Notes under the pieces: model-generated
What the model saw: only the letters and a program-made list of their open reading frames with translations
What the model was told of the DNA's origin: nothing
Database searches by the model: none
Shown: in pieces, positions 17,113 through 25,491 of the stretch
Layout: every line of letters begins with the position of its first letter
How positions within the stretch are numbered: position 1 is the first letter of the stretch
Position numbers and translations under genes: made by a program
From: Rhodanobacter panaciterrae
GTDB taxonomy: Bacteria; Pseudomonadota; Gammaproteobacteria; Xanthomonadales; Rhodanobacteraceae
Direction of reading: 5' to 3'
NCBI RefSeq assembly: GCF_014651895.1
Contig: NZ_BMXT01000002.1
Span: 854,040 to 918,039, forward strand
DNA length: 64,000 bases

Positions 17113-17880
17113 ATGAAGATTGCCTCGTGGAACGTCAACTCGCTGAACGTGCGCCTGCCGCACCTGACCCAGTGGCTGGCCGACGCGCAGCCGGACATCG
17201 TGGCGCTGCAGGAAACCAAGCTGGAAGACGCCAAGTTTCCGGTCGACGAACTGGCCGCGGCCGGCTATCGCGCGGTGTACTCAGGCCAGAAGACCTACAA
17301 CGGCGTGGCGATCCTGGCTCGCGAGCAGCCCACCGATATCGTCACCGATATCCCCGGACTGGATGACCCACAGCGGCGGATTCTGGCCGCCAGCATCGGC
17401 AAGCTGCGTGTGGTGGATCTGTATGTGGTCAACGGCAAGGCCGTCGGCGACGAGAAATACGCCTACAAACTGGACTGGCTGGCCAAGGTGCGCGAGTTTC
17501 TGGCGCACGAGCTGGAGCGTCATCCCAACCTGGTGGTGCTGGGCGATTTCAACATCTGCCCGGACGACCGCGACGTCTACGATCCGGTCGCCTGGGGCGA
17601 AGACATCCTGTGCTCGCCGCCGGAACGCGCCGGACTCAAGGCGATCACCGACCTCGGCCTGCACGACAGCTTCCGACTGTTCGAAGCGGGCGCTGAACAT
17701 TACAGCTGGTGGGACTACCGGCAGGCTGCGTTCCGTCGCAACATGGGCCTGCGCATCGATCTGATCCTGATCGGCGAGGCACTGAAATCCGCCGCCACGG
17801 CGGCGGCGATCGACCGCGAACCACGGCGCTGGGAGCGTCCCTCCGACCACACGCCGGTGACGCTGGAACTGGATATATGA
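17113..17880 (+). CDS. xthA: Exodeoxyribonuclease III
   Basis: The 255-residue enzyme is an AP endonuclease and 3'-5' exonuclease in base-excision repair. Visible motifs are SWNVNSLN (residues 5-12), the metal-binding Glu34 in LQETKLED, GDFNICPDDRDVYDP, and the catalytic SDHTPV near the C-terminus. Length is typical of XthA. Its stop overlaps the ATG of the YecA-family gene (ATGA). Confidence 0.95.
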   Translation: MKIASWNVNSLNVRLPHLTQWLADAQPDIVALQETKLEDAKFPVDELAAAGYRAVYSGQKTYNGVAILAREQPTDIVTDIPGLDDPQRRILAASIGKLRVVDLYVVNGKAVGDEKYAYKLDWLAKVREFLAHELERHPNLVVLGDFNICPDDRDVYDPVAWGEDILCSPPERAGLKAITDLGLHDSFRLFEAGAEHYSWWDYRQAAFRRNMGLRIDLILIGEALKSAATAAAIDREPRRWERPSDHTPVTLELDI

Positions 17881-18557
17881 CCGCAAAAACCGAATGGCCC
17901 AGCTCGCTGGACGACAACGAACTGGATGAACTGGATCGCTACTTGCGCGCGCATACCGGCGAAGGCGACCTGCTGCTCGACGGCGTGCATGGCCTGCTCA
18001 GCGCGCTGGCGGTCGGCCCGCTGCTGGTGCTGCCTGACGAATGGCTGCACGAGGTGCTGCACGAGCCGTTCGCCGATGAGGAGGAAGGCAATCGCGTGCT
18101 GGCGCTGCTGGCCAAGCTCAACGATTCGATCAGCGCCGAACTCGATGTCGAGGCCTACGAACCGATCCTCGGCGAAGTCGAACTGGAAACCGGCCCGATG
18201 CTGTCGGCTGCTGGCTGGTGCGAAGGTTTCAGCCGCGGCATCGACCTGCGCGCGGCGCTGTGGGAGAACCGCCTGTCCGAGGATCCACAACTGATGGAAC
18301 TGCTCGGCCCGGTGATGGCCTTGGCGGTGGACGAAGGTATCCTCAGCGCCGATACCGAGTTCGAGAAGCTCAGCGAGGAGGAGTACGACGAATGCCTGGC
18401 GCAGGTGCCGGCCGTGCTCGGCGCGGTCAATCAGTACTGGCAGGCCAAGCCCGCCACCGAGGCGGAAGTGGAAACGATGGTGCTGCAGCAGCGCCCGGAC
18501 AAGGATGACGATGACAACGCGCCGCCGCGCCAGCGCAGCGGCCACTGGGTGCATTGA
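17877..18557 (+). CDS. UPF0149/YecA-family protein
   Basis: The 226-residue acidic protein matches the YecA/YgfB superfamily: LDRYLRAHTGEGDLLLDGVHGLLSALAVGP at the start and WCEGFSRGIDL in the middle. The C-terminus is a charged DDDDNAPPRQRSG tail and lacks the cysteine-rich SEC-C motif of some YecA proteins. Function is unknown. The ATG overlaps the xthA stop, implying translational coupling. Confidence 0.88.
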   Translation: MTAKTEWPSSLDDNELDELDRYLRAHTGEGDLLLDGVHGLLSALAVGPLLVLPDEWLHEVLHEPFADEEEGNRVLALLAKLNDSISAELDVEAYEPILGEVELETGPMLSAAGWCEGFSRGIDLRAALWENRLSEDPQLMELLGPVMALAVDEGILSADTEFEKLSEEEYDECLAQVPAVLGAVNQYWQAKPATEAEVETMVLQQRPDKDDDDNAPPRQRSGHWVH

Positions 18558-18666
18558 TCGTCGACCCGGCGTTGCCGGAATGAAACGATCCGTTCCTGTG
18601 CCGGTGCTTGGATAAGCGCGGCAAGGGGGCCATCTTGGCGGGCATCATCCTTTACCGGAGCAAGCC

Positions 18667-19500
18667 ATGAGCGATCGCCACATCACCCGCCGCATCCGCG
18701 GCACCGACACCTCCGACGGCGCTGGCGTGAAATTGAAGCGCGTCATCGGCCAGCCGGCGCTGGACATGCTCGATCCGTTCCTGCTGCTGGACGAATTCCG
18801 TTCCGATGATGCTGGCGACTACATCGCCGGTTTCCCCGAGCATCCGCATCGCGGCTTCGAAACGGTCACCTACATGCTGGCCGGGCACATGCAGCACGGC
18901 GACAACCACGGCAACCGCGGCGACCTCACCCCCGGCAGCGTGCAGTGGATGACCGCCGGCCGCGGCATCCTGCATTCGGAAATGCCGCAGCAGGAAAACG
19001 GCCTGATGTGGGGCTTCCAGCTGTGGGTGAACCTGCCGGCGAAGGACAAGATGACCGCGCCGCGCTACCAGGACATCGGCCCCGAACGGATTCCGGTGGT
19101 GCATCCGGCGGAAGGCGTCGAGGTGAAGGTGATTGCCGGCGAGCTGGCCGGTGCCGTCGGCCCAGTCGAGGGCATCGTCACCGCACCGGTGTACTTGGAC
19201 GTAAGCCTGCAGCCCGGCGCCACGTTGACGCTGGATCTGCCGACGGGACATCACGGCTTCGCCTATGTGTTCGAAGGCGAATCGGCGCTGGTCGGTGGCG
19301 AGTCACTGCAACGCAGCGAGCTGGGCGTGTTGTCCGAAGGCGAGCAACTGCAGCTGCGTGGTGGTGACAAGCCATCCCGTCTGCTGGTCGTTGCCGGCAA
19401 GCCGTTGAACGAAAGCGTGGCGCGCTACGGGCCGTTCGTGATGAACACGCCCGAGCAGATCCACGAAGCGATCGCCGACTTCCGTGCTGGCAAGTTCTAA
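18667..19500 (+). CDS. Pirin-family protein
   Basis: The 277-residue protein is a bicupin of the pirin family, with the metal ligands His59 and His61 (PEHPHRGFET), His103 and Glu105 (GILHSEMPQ). Bacterial pirins bind iron, and some (E. coli YhhW) have quercetin 2,3-dioxygenase activity; the physiological role here is unknown. The start ATG follows an AGGAGCA-like site (GGAGCAAGCC). It is convergent with the glycosidase gene, with a REP-like repeat between them. Confidence 0.93.
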   Translation: MSDRHITRRIRGTDTSDGAGVKLKRVIGQPALDMLDPFLLLDEFRSDDAGDYIAGFPEHPHRGFETVTYMLAGHMQHGDNHGNRGDLTPGSVQWMTAGRGILHSEMPQQENGLMWGFQLWVNLPAKDKMTAPRYQDIGPERIPVVHPAEGVEVKVIAGELAGAVGPVEGIVTAPVYLDVSLQPGATLTLDLPTGHHGFAYVFEGESALVGGESLQRSELGVLSEGEQLQLRGGDKPSRLLVVAGKPLNESVARYGPFVMNTPEQIHEAIADFRAGKF

Positions 19501-19518
19501 ATAAAAAAACCGCTTCTT

Positions 19519-19592
19519 GTCATCGCCCCTCTCCCCTCGGGGGAGAGGGGCGATGACCGAAGGAAATCCCCTTGCGGGAAGGTAAGGGGCAG
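19519..19592. repeat. REP-like repeat, copy 2, with 18-bp perfect stem
   Basis: Arms 19519-19536 and 19540-19557 are exact inverse complements over 18 bases with a TCG loop. They are followed by GAAGGAAATCCCCTTGCGGG, a segment present in inverse orientation in the repeat near 41.65 kb. It sits between the convergent pirin and glycosidase genes and probably also works as a bidirectional transcription block. Confidence 0.88.
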
Positions 19593-19609
19593 GTGCTCGT
19601 TGGGAAGTT

Positions 19610-22393
19610 TTAGAGCTGCGGCTCGACCCGCAGCGTAGCCGGCAACGCGTGTATCGCGATCTCCCCATCCCGCCATGCCACCGGCAAGCCGTTGAGTAAC
19701 GTATAGCTCAATGGCATGCCGGCATACGGCCACGGCAGCACCAGCCCACCGGGTGGCACGTTCAGTCCGGCCGGGATGCGCAGTTCAAGTGAGCCATCCT
19801 GTTCGCGCAACGTATAGCTGAGTTCGCCATAAGGCGTGCGCAACCGTTCGATGCCGACACCCTGCCCTTGCAGCCAAGCGGCAGGAATCCCGGCGGCCAG
19901 CACCAGCGCATGATCACGCCCGCGCTCGTAGGCGAACATGTCATAGAGCGAGCGCAGGAAATCCGAGGCGATCCACGCATGTGGCATGTCGCCGACGAAA
20001 CGAGGCTTGCGCGGATCGTGGCCGACTACTTCGGCCCACTGATTCCACGCCGCCGGGCGGCGGTCGGCCATGAAGAAGTTCAGCAGCTGCGGCACGCGCT
20101 CGCGCCAGCCCAGTCGCACGAACGCGGCCACGTTGCGCCATTCGTAGGGCGTGTAGTCATCCCACGTCTTGGTGCCGCCGCCGCGCGCCACGAAGCCCTG
20201 CCAGTAACGCTCGAAGGTCTGCTGCAGCAGCGCCGGCGGCAGCCAGTCCTGCGCGTCGCCGGGCGATAGCGCGATGGTGGTGGAGGTGGGATCGAAGTCG
20301 CCCAGTTCGGCGGCGCCGGGAATGAAGTCGATGCCGTGCTGCCGCACGGTGGCGAGGATCGAGGCGTGCAGGTCGGCGCGAAACTGGTCGCGCGATTCGG
20401 CGTAGCGTGTGGCCTCATCCGTATGACCGAGCGCCGTCGCCAGCTGTACCGCATCGTCATAGCCGACCAGCGACCAGAAATCGTCCCAGTACGAATGCAT
20501 CGGCTTGGCCGAATAACCCTCGTGGCTGATCGAAGCCGGCATCAAGCCATACAGCGCATTCGTCTTCTGCGTCGCCGTGCGTTCACTGGCGCGCAGCTGG
20601 TCCATATAGGCCAGCGTGCGCTCGACCTGCGGCCACAGTTGCTGCAGGCCGGCGCGGTCGTGGCTGTAACGCCACCATTCGGCGATCGCAAAGATCAGCT
20701 CACCCTGGCTGTCGTTTTCGGGCACCGGATCCGCACCGCGCGCGTCGACGCAGCACGGCACCTTGCCGCTACGGAACTGATGCGGCGCATACCAGTGCAC
20801 GAACTCACCGACGACATCGGCGTGGCCGCTGCGCAGCAAGGCCTCGGTCATCATCGCGCCGTCGCGGATCCAGGTGCGCGCGTACGAGCGCGTGCCCGGT
20901 TGCAGCGCGTGGCCATCGCGCGACAGCAGCATCTGCGCCTGCGCGCTGCGTGCGGTATCGGCGAGTGCCTGCTGCGCCGCGGGTAGTTGCAGGCTCACGT
21001 GGTTGAGCTTTTCGCGCCATGCGGCGGCGACCTGCTCGCGCTGTTGTTGCAGCCACGTCGCTGCGTCGTGCGGTGGCTGGAATGCCTGGTCGTCACTGGG
21101 CACCACCAATCCCACAGTGACGCTCGCATGTGCCGGGACAGTCAGCCGATACAGCAGTGCGCTCTGTGCATGTCCGATGTCGTCGTGCAGCGAAGTGACG
21201 CGTGGTTGCTCGCCGCGGGCCAGCCGTTGTGGCAATGCGCCAGCCGCATCGGTGCCGGCGACGAAGGCGGCAGGTGGTTGTAGCGGCACGACACGCAGCC
21301 CGCCGTTGATCTGCAGCGACCGCCCATCCCATGCGAGGTCGTGGATCGGACTGATACCACCGGGTGTGTTGAGAAACTGCGTGGGCGGATTGACCTGGAA
21401 CGGGCGCACCAGCAGTGCCAACGTGAGCGAACGCGTTTGCGCGCCGTCGTTGCGCAGGCGGTATTGCAGCAGCAGATCGGAGCGCGCCGGTGTGCCGCTG
21501 GCGAACACGCTGGTGTCCAGTCCGAGTTCGCCGGACTGCCAGTGCACCGTCGGCATCGGCAGATAGCCGTCGAGCAGACTTTGCGTGGTCTTCACCGTAG
21601 CCCAGTCGATCAGCTGATGGCCGTCGATCAACATCGGTTCGATCGACCAGCCGCCCTTGCGCACTTCCACCGCACCGTCCTCGGAGAGCAGGGCCGAATG
21701 TTTCGCGTCGCCATCCACACCGACCAGGGTCCAGTAGCTCTGCTCGCCGGAGAAGCCGCGCGGATAGACGCCGCGCGGCGCCTTTTGTGCCTGCTGCAGG
21801 AGCAGTGCGTTCGGTGTGACAGCAGCAACCGCCGGCTCGCCCGCGGGTGCCGGTGGCAATGGGGTCAGCCGCAGATGGCTGACGCATAACGTGCCCTTGC
21901 CGCCCTGTCCGGCGTAGACCGTGAACTCGATCGCGCTGGTTTTCCGCAGCGTGCGATCCTTGGCCGGCCCCCACGCCGACTCGATATCGCGCCGCTGCGC
22001 GGTGATCGTCTGCCAGTCGGCGCCGGGCTGGTAGTTCTCGCGCCGATACCACCACACGTTGTCGCCGCTGGCGTCGAGCAGCTTCAGCTGCAGATCGTTC
22101 GGCGGCATCGTGCCGCGCACATCGAACGACAACGCGTAATTGGCGGGAAACGTGAGCGGCAAGGTGCGGCGCAAGGTGGCGCCGCCGGAGACACCGTTGA
22201 AATTGAAATCCAGACACAGCGCTTTGCCGTTTTTCCTATCGATCGAGCGCAGCGATGCGCTGATGTCGTCAGTACCCGATGCCTGCCACGCAGTTGGATG
22301 GCTGAAGTCGTCGAGAGTTTGCGGTGTGGTGGCGTGTGCTGCTGTTCCAAGCAAAAGCAGCAGTACGAACTGAAGTGCACGACAAGAGCGCAC
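19610..22393 (-). CDS. Exported (alpha/alpha)6-barrel glycoside hydrolase with N-terminal CBM-like domain
   Basis: From a GTG at 22393 the protein is 927 residues and starts with a clean signal peptide (MRSCRALQFVLLLLLGTAAHA). A beta-sandwich like CBM11/CIA30 follows (about residues 25-175, DDFSHPTAWQ to LCVSHLRL), then a linker and a six-hairpin barrel. Barrel motifs include TWIRDGAMMTEALLRSG, VPENDSQGELIFAIAEWWRY and NQWAEVVGHDP. I cannot assign a CAZy family. An in-frame ATG at 22456 would instead encode 21 residues from a REP-like repeat before the signal peptide. It is last in the importer operon, so it probably trims oligosaccharides in the periplasm. Confidence 0.82.
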   Translation of the reverse strand: MRSCRALQFVLLLLLGTAAHATTPQTLDDFSHPTAWQASGTDDISASLRSIDRKNGKALCLDFNFNGVSGGATLRRTLPLTFPANYALSFDVRGTMPPNDLQLKLLDASGDNVWWYRRENYQPGADWQTITAQRRDIESAWGPAKDRTLRKTSAIEFTVYAGQGGKGTLCVSHLRLTPLPPAPAGEPAVAAVTPNALLLQQAQKAPRGVYPRGFSGEQSYWTLVGVDGDAKHSALLSEDGAVEVRKGGWSIEPMLIDGHQLIDWATVKTTQSLLDGYLPMPTVHWQSGELGLDTSVFASGTPARSDLLLQYRLRNDGAQTRSLTLALLVRPFQVNPPTQFLNTPGGISPIHDLAWDGRSLQINGGLRVVPLQPPAAFVAGTDAAGALPQRLARGEQPRVTSLHDDIGHAQSALLYRLTVPAHASVTVGLVVPSDDQAFQPPHDAATWLQQQREQVAAAWREKLNHVSLQLPAAQQALADTARSAQAQMLLSRDGHALQPGTRSYARTWIRDGAMMTEALLRSGHADVVGEFVHWYAPHQFRSGKVPCCVDARGADPVPENDSQGELIFAIAEWWRYSHDRAGLQQLWPQVERTLAYMDQLRASERTATQKTNALYGLMPASISHEGYSAKPMHSYWDDFWSLVGYDDAVQLATALGHTDEATRYAESRDQFRADLHASILATVRQHGIDFIPGAAELGDFDPTSTTIALSPGDAQDWLPPALLQQTFERYWQGFVARGGGTKTWDDYTPYEWRNVAAFVRLGWRERVPQLLNFFMADRRPAAWNQWAEVVGHDPRKPRFVGDMPHAWIASDFLRSLYDMFAYERGRDHALVLAAGIPAAWLQGQGVGIERLRTPYGELSYTLREQDGSLELRIPAGLNVPPGGLVLPWPYAGMPLSYTLLNGLPVAWRDGEIAIHALPATLRVEPQL

Positions 22394-22430
22394 CCCCTCC
22401 CAACCTCCCCCTGCAGGCAGGGGGAGGAGC
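22391..22430. repeat. REP-like repeat, copy 3, overlapping a gene start
   Basis: Arms CCTCCCCCTGC (22404-22414) and GCAGGGGGAGG (22417-22427) enclose two bases, flanked by CACCCCCTCCCAA. On the minus strand the tail GGTTGGGAGGGG directly precedes the GTG proposed as the glycosidase start. The repeat therefore separates the permease gene from the glycosidase gene and provides a Shine-Dalgarno-like sequence. Confidence 0.85.
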
Positions 22431-22460
22431 AGGTTGCGGCACCAGTGAAAACTCATGCGC

Positions 22461-23282
22461 TCAGCCCTTCACGCTGCCCAGCAGCAGCCCTTCTAAGTAA
22501 TAGCGCTGCATCGCCAGGAACAGCAGCAGCACCGGCAGCACGGTGACCACCGCGCCGGCCATCATCAGTTCGCTGTCTTGCGCGTGCTCGCGTGCCAGCG
22601 AGGCCAGCCCGATCGGCAAGGTGTAGTGCTCCTGCCCGGTCAGCACGATCAGCGGCCACATGAAGTCGTTCCACGCGGCGAGAAAGCTGAAGATAGCCAG
22701 CGTCACCATGATCGGCTTCAGCAGTGGCATCACGATCTGCATGAAGATGCGCCATTCGCCGGCGCCATCGATGCGCGCGGCTTCCAGCAGTTCGTCGGGA
22801 ATGCCGCGTGCGTACTGGCGCACCAGGAAGATGCCGAATACGGTCGCCATGCCCGGCACGATCACGCCGGCGTAGCTGTTGACCAGACCGATGTATTTCA
22901 GCAGCAGGAACAGCGGCAGCATCGCCACCTGCGCCGGAATCACCAGCGCGCCGATCAGTGCCTGGAACAGCCGCTCACGACCGGCGAAACGCAACTTGGC
23001 GAAGGCGTAGCCAGCCATCAGGTTGAAGGCCAGCGACAACACCGTGATCGCGCTCGACACCAGCAGGCTGTTGAGCAGGTAGCGACTCATGCCGGCATGT
23101 ACGAACAGTTCGCGGTAGTTGCTCATCGTGGCGTGCTTCGGCAGCAACGGCGGCGGCAGCGCGCTGGCACCACCGGGCGGCATGAACGACACCGACAGCA
23201 TCCACAGCAACGGGAACAGCGCGACCATCGTGGCGCCTATCAGCAGGCCATTGATCAGTGCCTTCGCCAGCCGCGGGTTCAT
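22461..23282 (-). CDS. Carbohydrate ABC transporter permease (MalG type)
   Basis: The 273-residue inner-membrane protein has six predicted helices and the EAA loop EAARIDGAGEWRIFMQIVMPLLKP around residues 165-190, which docks onto the ATPase. The family is CUT1 permease component 2. The first four bases of its coding region overlap the stop of the MalF-type permease gene. Together with the lipoprotein and MalF-type permease it makes an importer for oligosaccharides; the sugar is inferred from the neighbouring glycosidases, not from this sequence. Confidence 0.95.
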   Translation of the reverse strand: MNPRLAKALINGLLIGATMVALFPLLWMLSVSFMPPGGASALPPPLLPKHATMSNYRELFVHAGMSRYLLNSLLVSSAITVLSLAFNLMAGYAFAKLRFAGRERLFQALIGALVIPAQVAMLPLFLLLKYIGLVNSYAGVIVPGMATVFGIFLVRQYARGIPDELLEAARIDGAGEWRIFMQIVMPLLKPIMVTLAIFSFLAAWNDFMWPLIVLTGQEHYTLPIGLASLAREHAQDSELMMAGAVVTVLPVLLLFLAMQRYYLEGLLLGSVKG

Positions 23283-24172
23283 GCCGGTGCTCCATCGGGA
23301 TGCTCACCGCGGCGCGAGAGTTTCAGCATCAGTACGGTCACCGCGAACATGATGATGAACAGCAGGAACGCCACCGCCGAGGCGGAGCCGAGGTTCCACC
23401 ACTTGAAGCCCTCGTCGTACATCAGGTACAGCACGCTGGTGGTGCTCTGCAGCGGGCCGCCCTCGGTCATCACGTAGGGCTCGGCGAACAGCTGGAAATA
23501 GCCCGACACGGTAAGGATGCCCACCATCAGCAGGGTCGGCCCCAGCATCGGCCAGGTGATGTGGCGGAACTGGCGCCAGCTCGACGCGCCGTCGATGCGC
23601 GCGGCCTCGTAAAGATCGAGCGGAATCGCCTGCAGCCCGGCGAGGAAGATGATCATGTTGTAGCCGAAGTTCTTCCACACGGCGAACAGGATGATCGTCG
23701 GCATCGCCCAGTGCGGATCGCCGAGCCAGTCGACCGGATGGATGCCGAGTGCATTGAGTGCGTAGTTCATCCAGCCGTATTTGGTGTTGAACAGGTAGCG
23801 CCAGATCACCGCGGTGGCCACCACCGTGGTCACCACCGGCGCGAACAGCGCAGTGCGGAAGAACGGCTTGCATTTCGCCAGCGGCGAATTGAGCAGCAGT
23901 GCCGCACCCAGCGAAGCGCCCATCGACAGCGGCACGCCGACGGCAACGAAATACACCGTGTGACCGAGCGCCGACCAGAACAGCGGACGCTGCAGCAAGG
24001 CCCAGTAGTTCTGCAGCGCCACGAAGCGCAGGTTGTGGATATTCGCCAGCGCGTAGAGGTCGTAGTCGGTGAGGCTGAGCACCAGCGCGGCAATCACCGG
24101 CAACAGGAAGAACACGCCCAGCACCAGTAGCGCCGGTGCGAGGAACAGCCAGGCGGCGCGCTGCGGATTCAT
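23279..24172 (-). CDS. Carbohydrate ABC transporter permease (MalF type)
   Basis: The 297-residue inner-membrane protein starts MNPQRAAWLFLAPALLVLGVFFLLP. It has six membrane helices and the EAA loop YEAARIDGASSWRQFRHITWPMLGP (about residues 194-218). It is a CUT1 permease component 1. The ATG at 24172 overlaps the stop of the substrate-binding gene (ATGA); the frame is open further upstream, inside that gene, without membrane character. Confidence 0.95.
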   Translation of the reverse strand: MNPQRAAWLFLAPALLVLGVFFLLPVIAALVLSLTDYDLYALANIHNLRFVALQNYWALLQRPLFWSALGHTVYFVAVGVPLSMGASLGAALLLNSPLAKCKPFFRTALFAPVVTTVVATAVIWRYLFNTKYGWMNYALNALGIHPVDWLGDPHWAMPTIILFAVWKNFGYNMIIFLAGLQAIPLDLYEAARIDGASSWRQFRHITWPMLGPTLLMVGILTVSGYFQLFAEPYVMTEGGPLQSTTSVLYLMYDEGFKWWNLGSASAVAFLLFIIMFAVTVLMLKLSRRGEHPDGAPA

Positions 24173-25491
24173 CGCGCACTCCCGCTGGCGGCTTGTGGAT
24201 GATCGAGCACCCAGCGACGCTTCTCGAGGATGCGGTCGACCCGATGGTCGATTTCGACGGCGGCCTGGTCGATCGTCAGCTGGCCGGCGATCGCCTGCGC
24301 GGCGACCAGTTGCATCTCGGTGGCAATGCGTTCCCATTCCGGCACGGCCGGTGTCGGCCTGGCGTTTTCGAGTTGCTCGCGGAACGCGCGTGCCTTCGGG
24401 TCGTCGCGCAGCGCGCCGCCTGCCCACGAACTGCGTCGCGGCGGCATGTCGCCGAGCAGATCGTAGAAGCGTTGCTGCACGTCCGGTTGCGACAGGTATT
24501 CGATCAAGGTCCAGGCGGCTTCCTTGTGCCGCGAGCTGCGGAAGATCACCAGGCTGGAGCCACCCGCCGAACCGATGCCGGCAGTGGTCGGGCCGGGCAG
24601 CGGTGCGGTCGACCAGTCATCTTGCTGCGCGGCCGGCAGGCGCGAGCGGAACTCGCCGATGTTCCACGGACCGGACAGGTAAAACGCGTAGACGCCGTGG
24701 CCGAATTCCGACCACGGGTTGCCGGCTTCGACATTGGTGATCGCCGGCGCCTGGTGCAGCTTGAAGGTATCCACGTAGAACTCCAGCGCGCGCTTGAAGC
24801 CGGCGCTCTCGAAGTTGCCGTAGCGACCGCCGTCGCGCAGCAGTGGTTCATCCTGCTGCAGCGCCAGCGACATCAGCTGTTCGTATTCGTTGGTGGGCAG
24901 CAGGATGCCCCAGGTATGGCGCTGCGGATTGCTGAGCGTGGCGAGCATGCGTCGCCACTCGGCCCAGTTGCGCGGCGGTGCATCGAAGCCGGCCTGCTTC
25001 AGCAGATCCGTGCGGTAGAACAACAGCCGCGTGTCGACGTACCACGGCACGCCGTACAGCGCGCCGTCGATCACGTTGGTGGCCCAGATGCTGGCGAAGT
25101 AATCGCCCTGTTTGATTACCGCCGAGTGGTCGACGCGCGGTTGCAGCGGTTCCAGCGCATTGAGCGCCACCATTTCCGGCAGCCAGGTATTGCCGAGCTG
25201 GCTGAGGTCCGGCGTGGAGCCTCCGGCGAAAGCGGTGAGCAGTTTCTGGTGCGCCGCACTCAATGGCAGCTGCTGCACCTTGACGTGGATGTCCGGATGC
25301 GCGCGCTCGAACGCCGGCAGCAGCTTGAGGATGGCCTCGCCCTCGCGACCCACGGTCCAGAAGGTGAGCGCGTTGTCGTCGCTGCTCGATGAAGTACAGC
25401 CGCCGAGCAGGGTCAGGCAGGTCAACAGGCAGGCCATCAGCATGCCGCGCACCGGGCGCCGACGCATGTGGACGGCCGCCGCTGGATTCAT
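24169..25491 (-). CDS. Sugar ABC transporter substrate-binding lipoprotein
   Basis: The 440-residue family 1 solute-binding protein has a lipoprotein signal with lipobox LGGC (LLTCLTLLGGCTSSSS). The mature part shows the expected start (LTFWTVGREGEAILKLLPAFERAHPDIHVKVQQ) and binding-protein features (YGVPWYVDTRLLFYRTDLLKQAG, NPWSEFGHGVYAFYLSGPWN). It would deliver oligosaccharide to the two permeases. The ATG at 25491 overlaps the GH144-type gene's stop; an ATG at 25467 is an alternative that shortens the signal. An anchored binding protein in a Gram-negative host is uncommon but seen in xanthomonads. Confidence 0.94.
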   Translation of the reverse strand: MNPAAAVHMRRRPVRGMLMACLLTCLTLLGGCTSSSSDDNALTFWTVGREGEAILKLLPAFERAHPDIHVKVQQLPLSAAHQKLLTAFAGGSTPDLSQLGNTWLPEMVALNALEPLQPRVDHSAVIKQGDYFASIWATNVIDGALYGVPWYVDTRLLFYRTDLLKQAGFDAPPRNWAEWRRMLATLSNPQRHTWGILLPTNEYEQLMSLALQQDEPLLRDGGRYGNFESAGFKRALEFYVDTFKLHQAPAITNVEAGNPWSEFGHGVYAFYLSGPWNIGEFRSRLPAAQQDDWSTAPLPGPTTAGIGSAGGSSLVIFRSSRHKEAAWTLIEYLSQPDVQQRFYDLLGDMPPRRSSWAGGALRDDPKARAFREQLENARPTPAVPEWERIATEMQLVAAQAIAGQLTIDQAAVEIDHRVDRILEKRRWVLDHPQAASGSAR

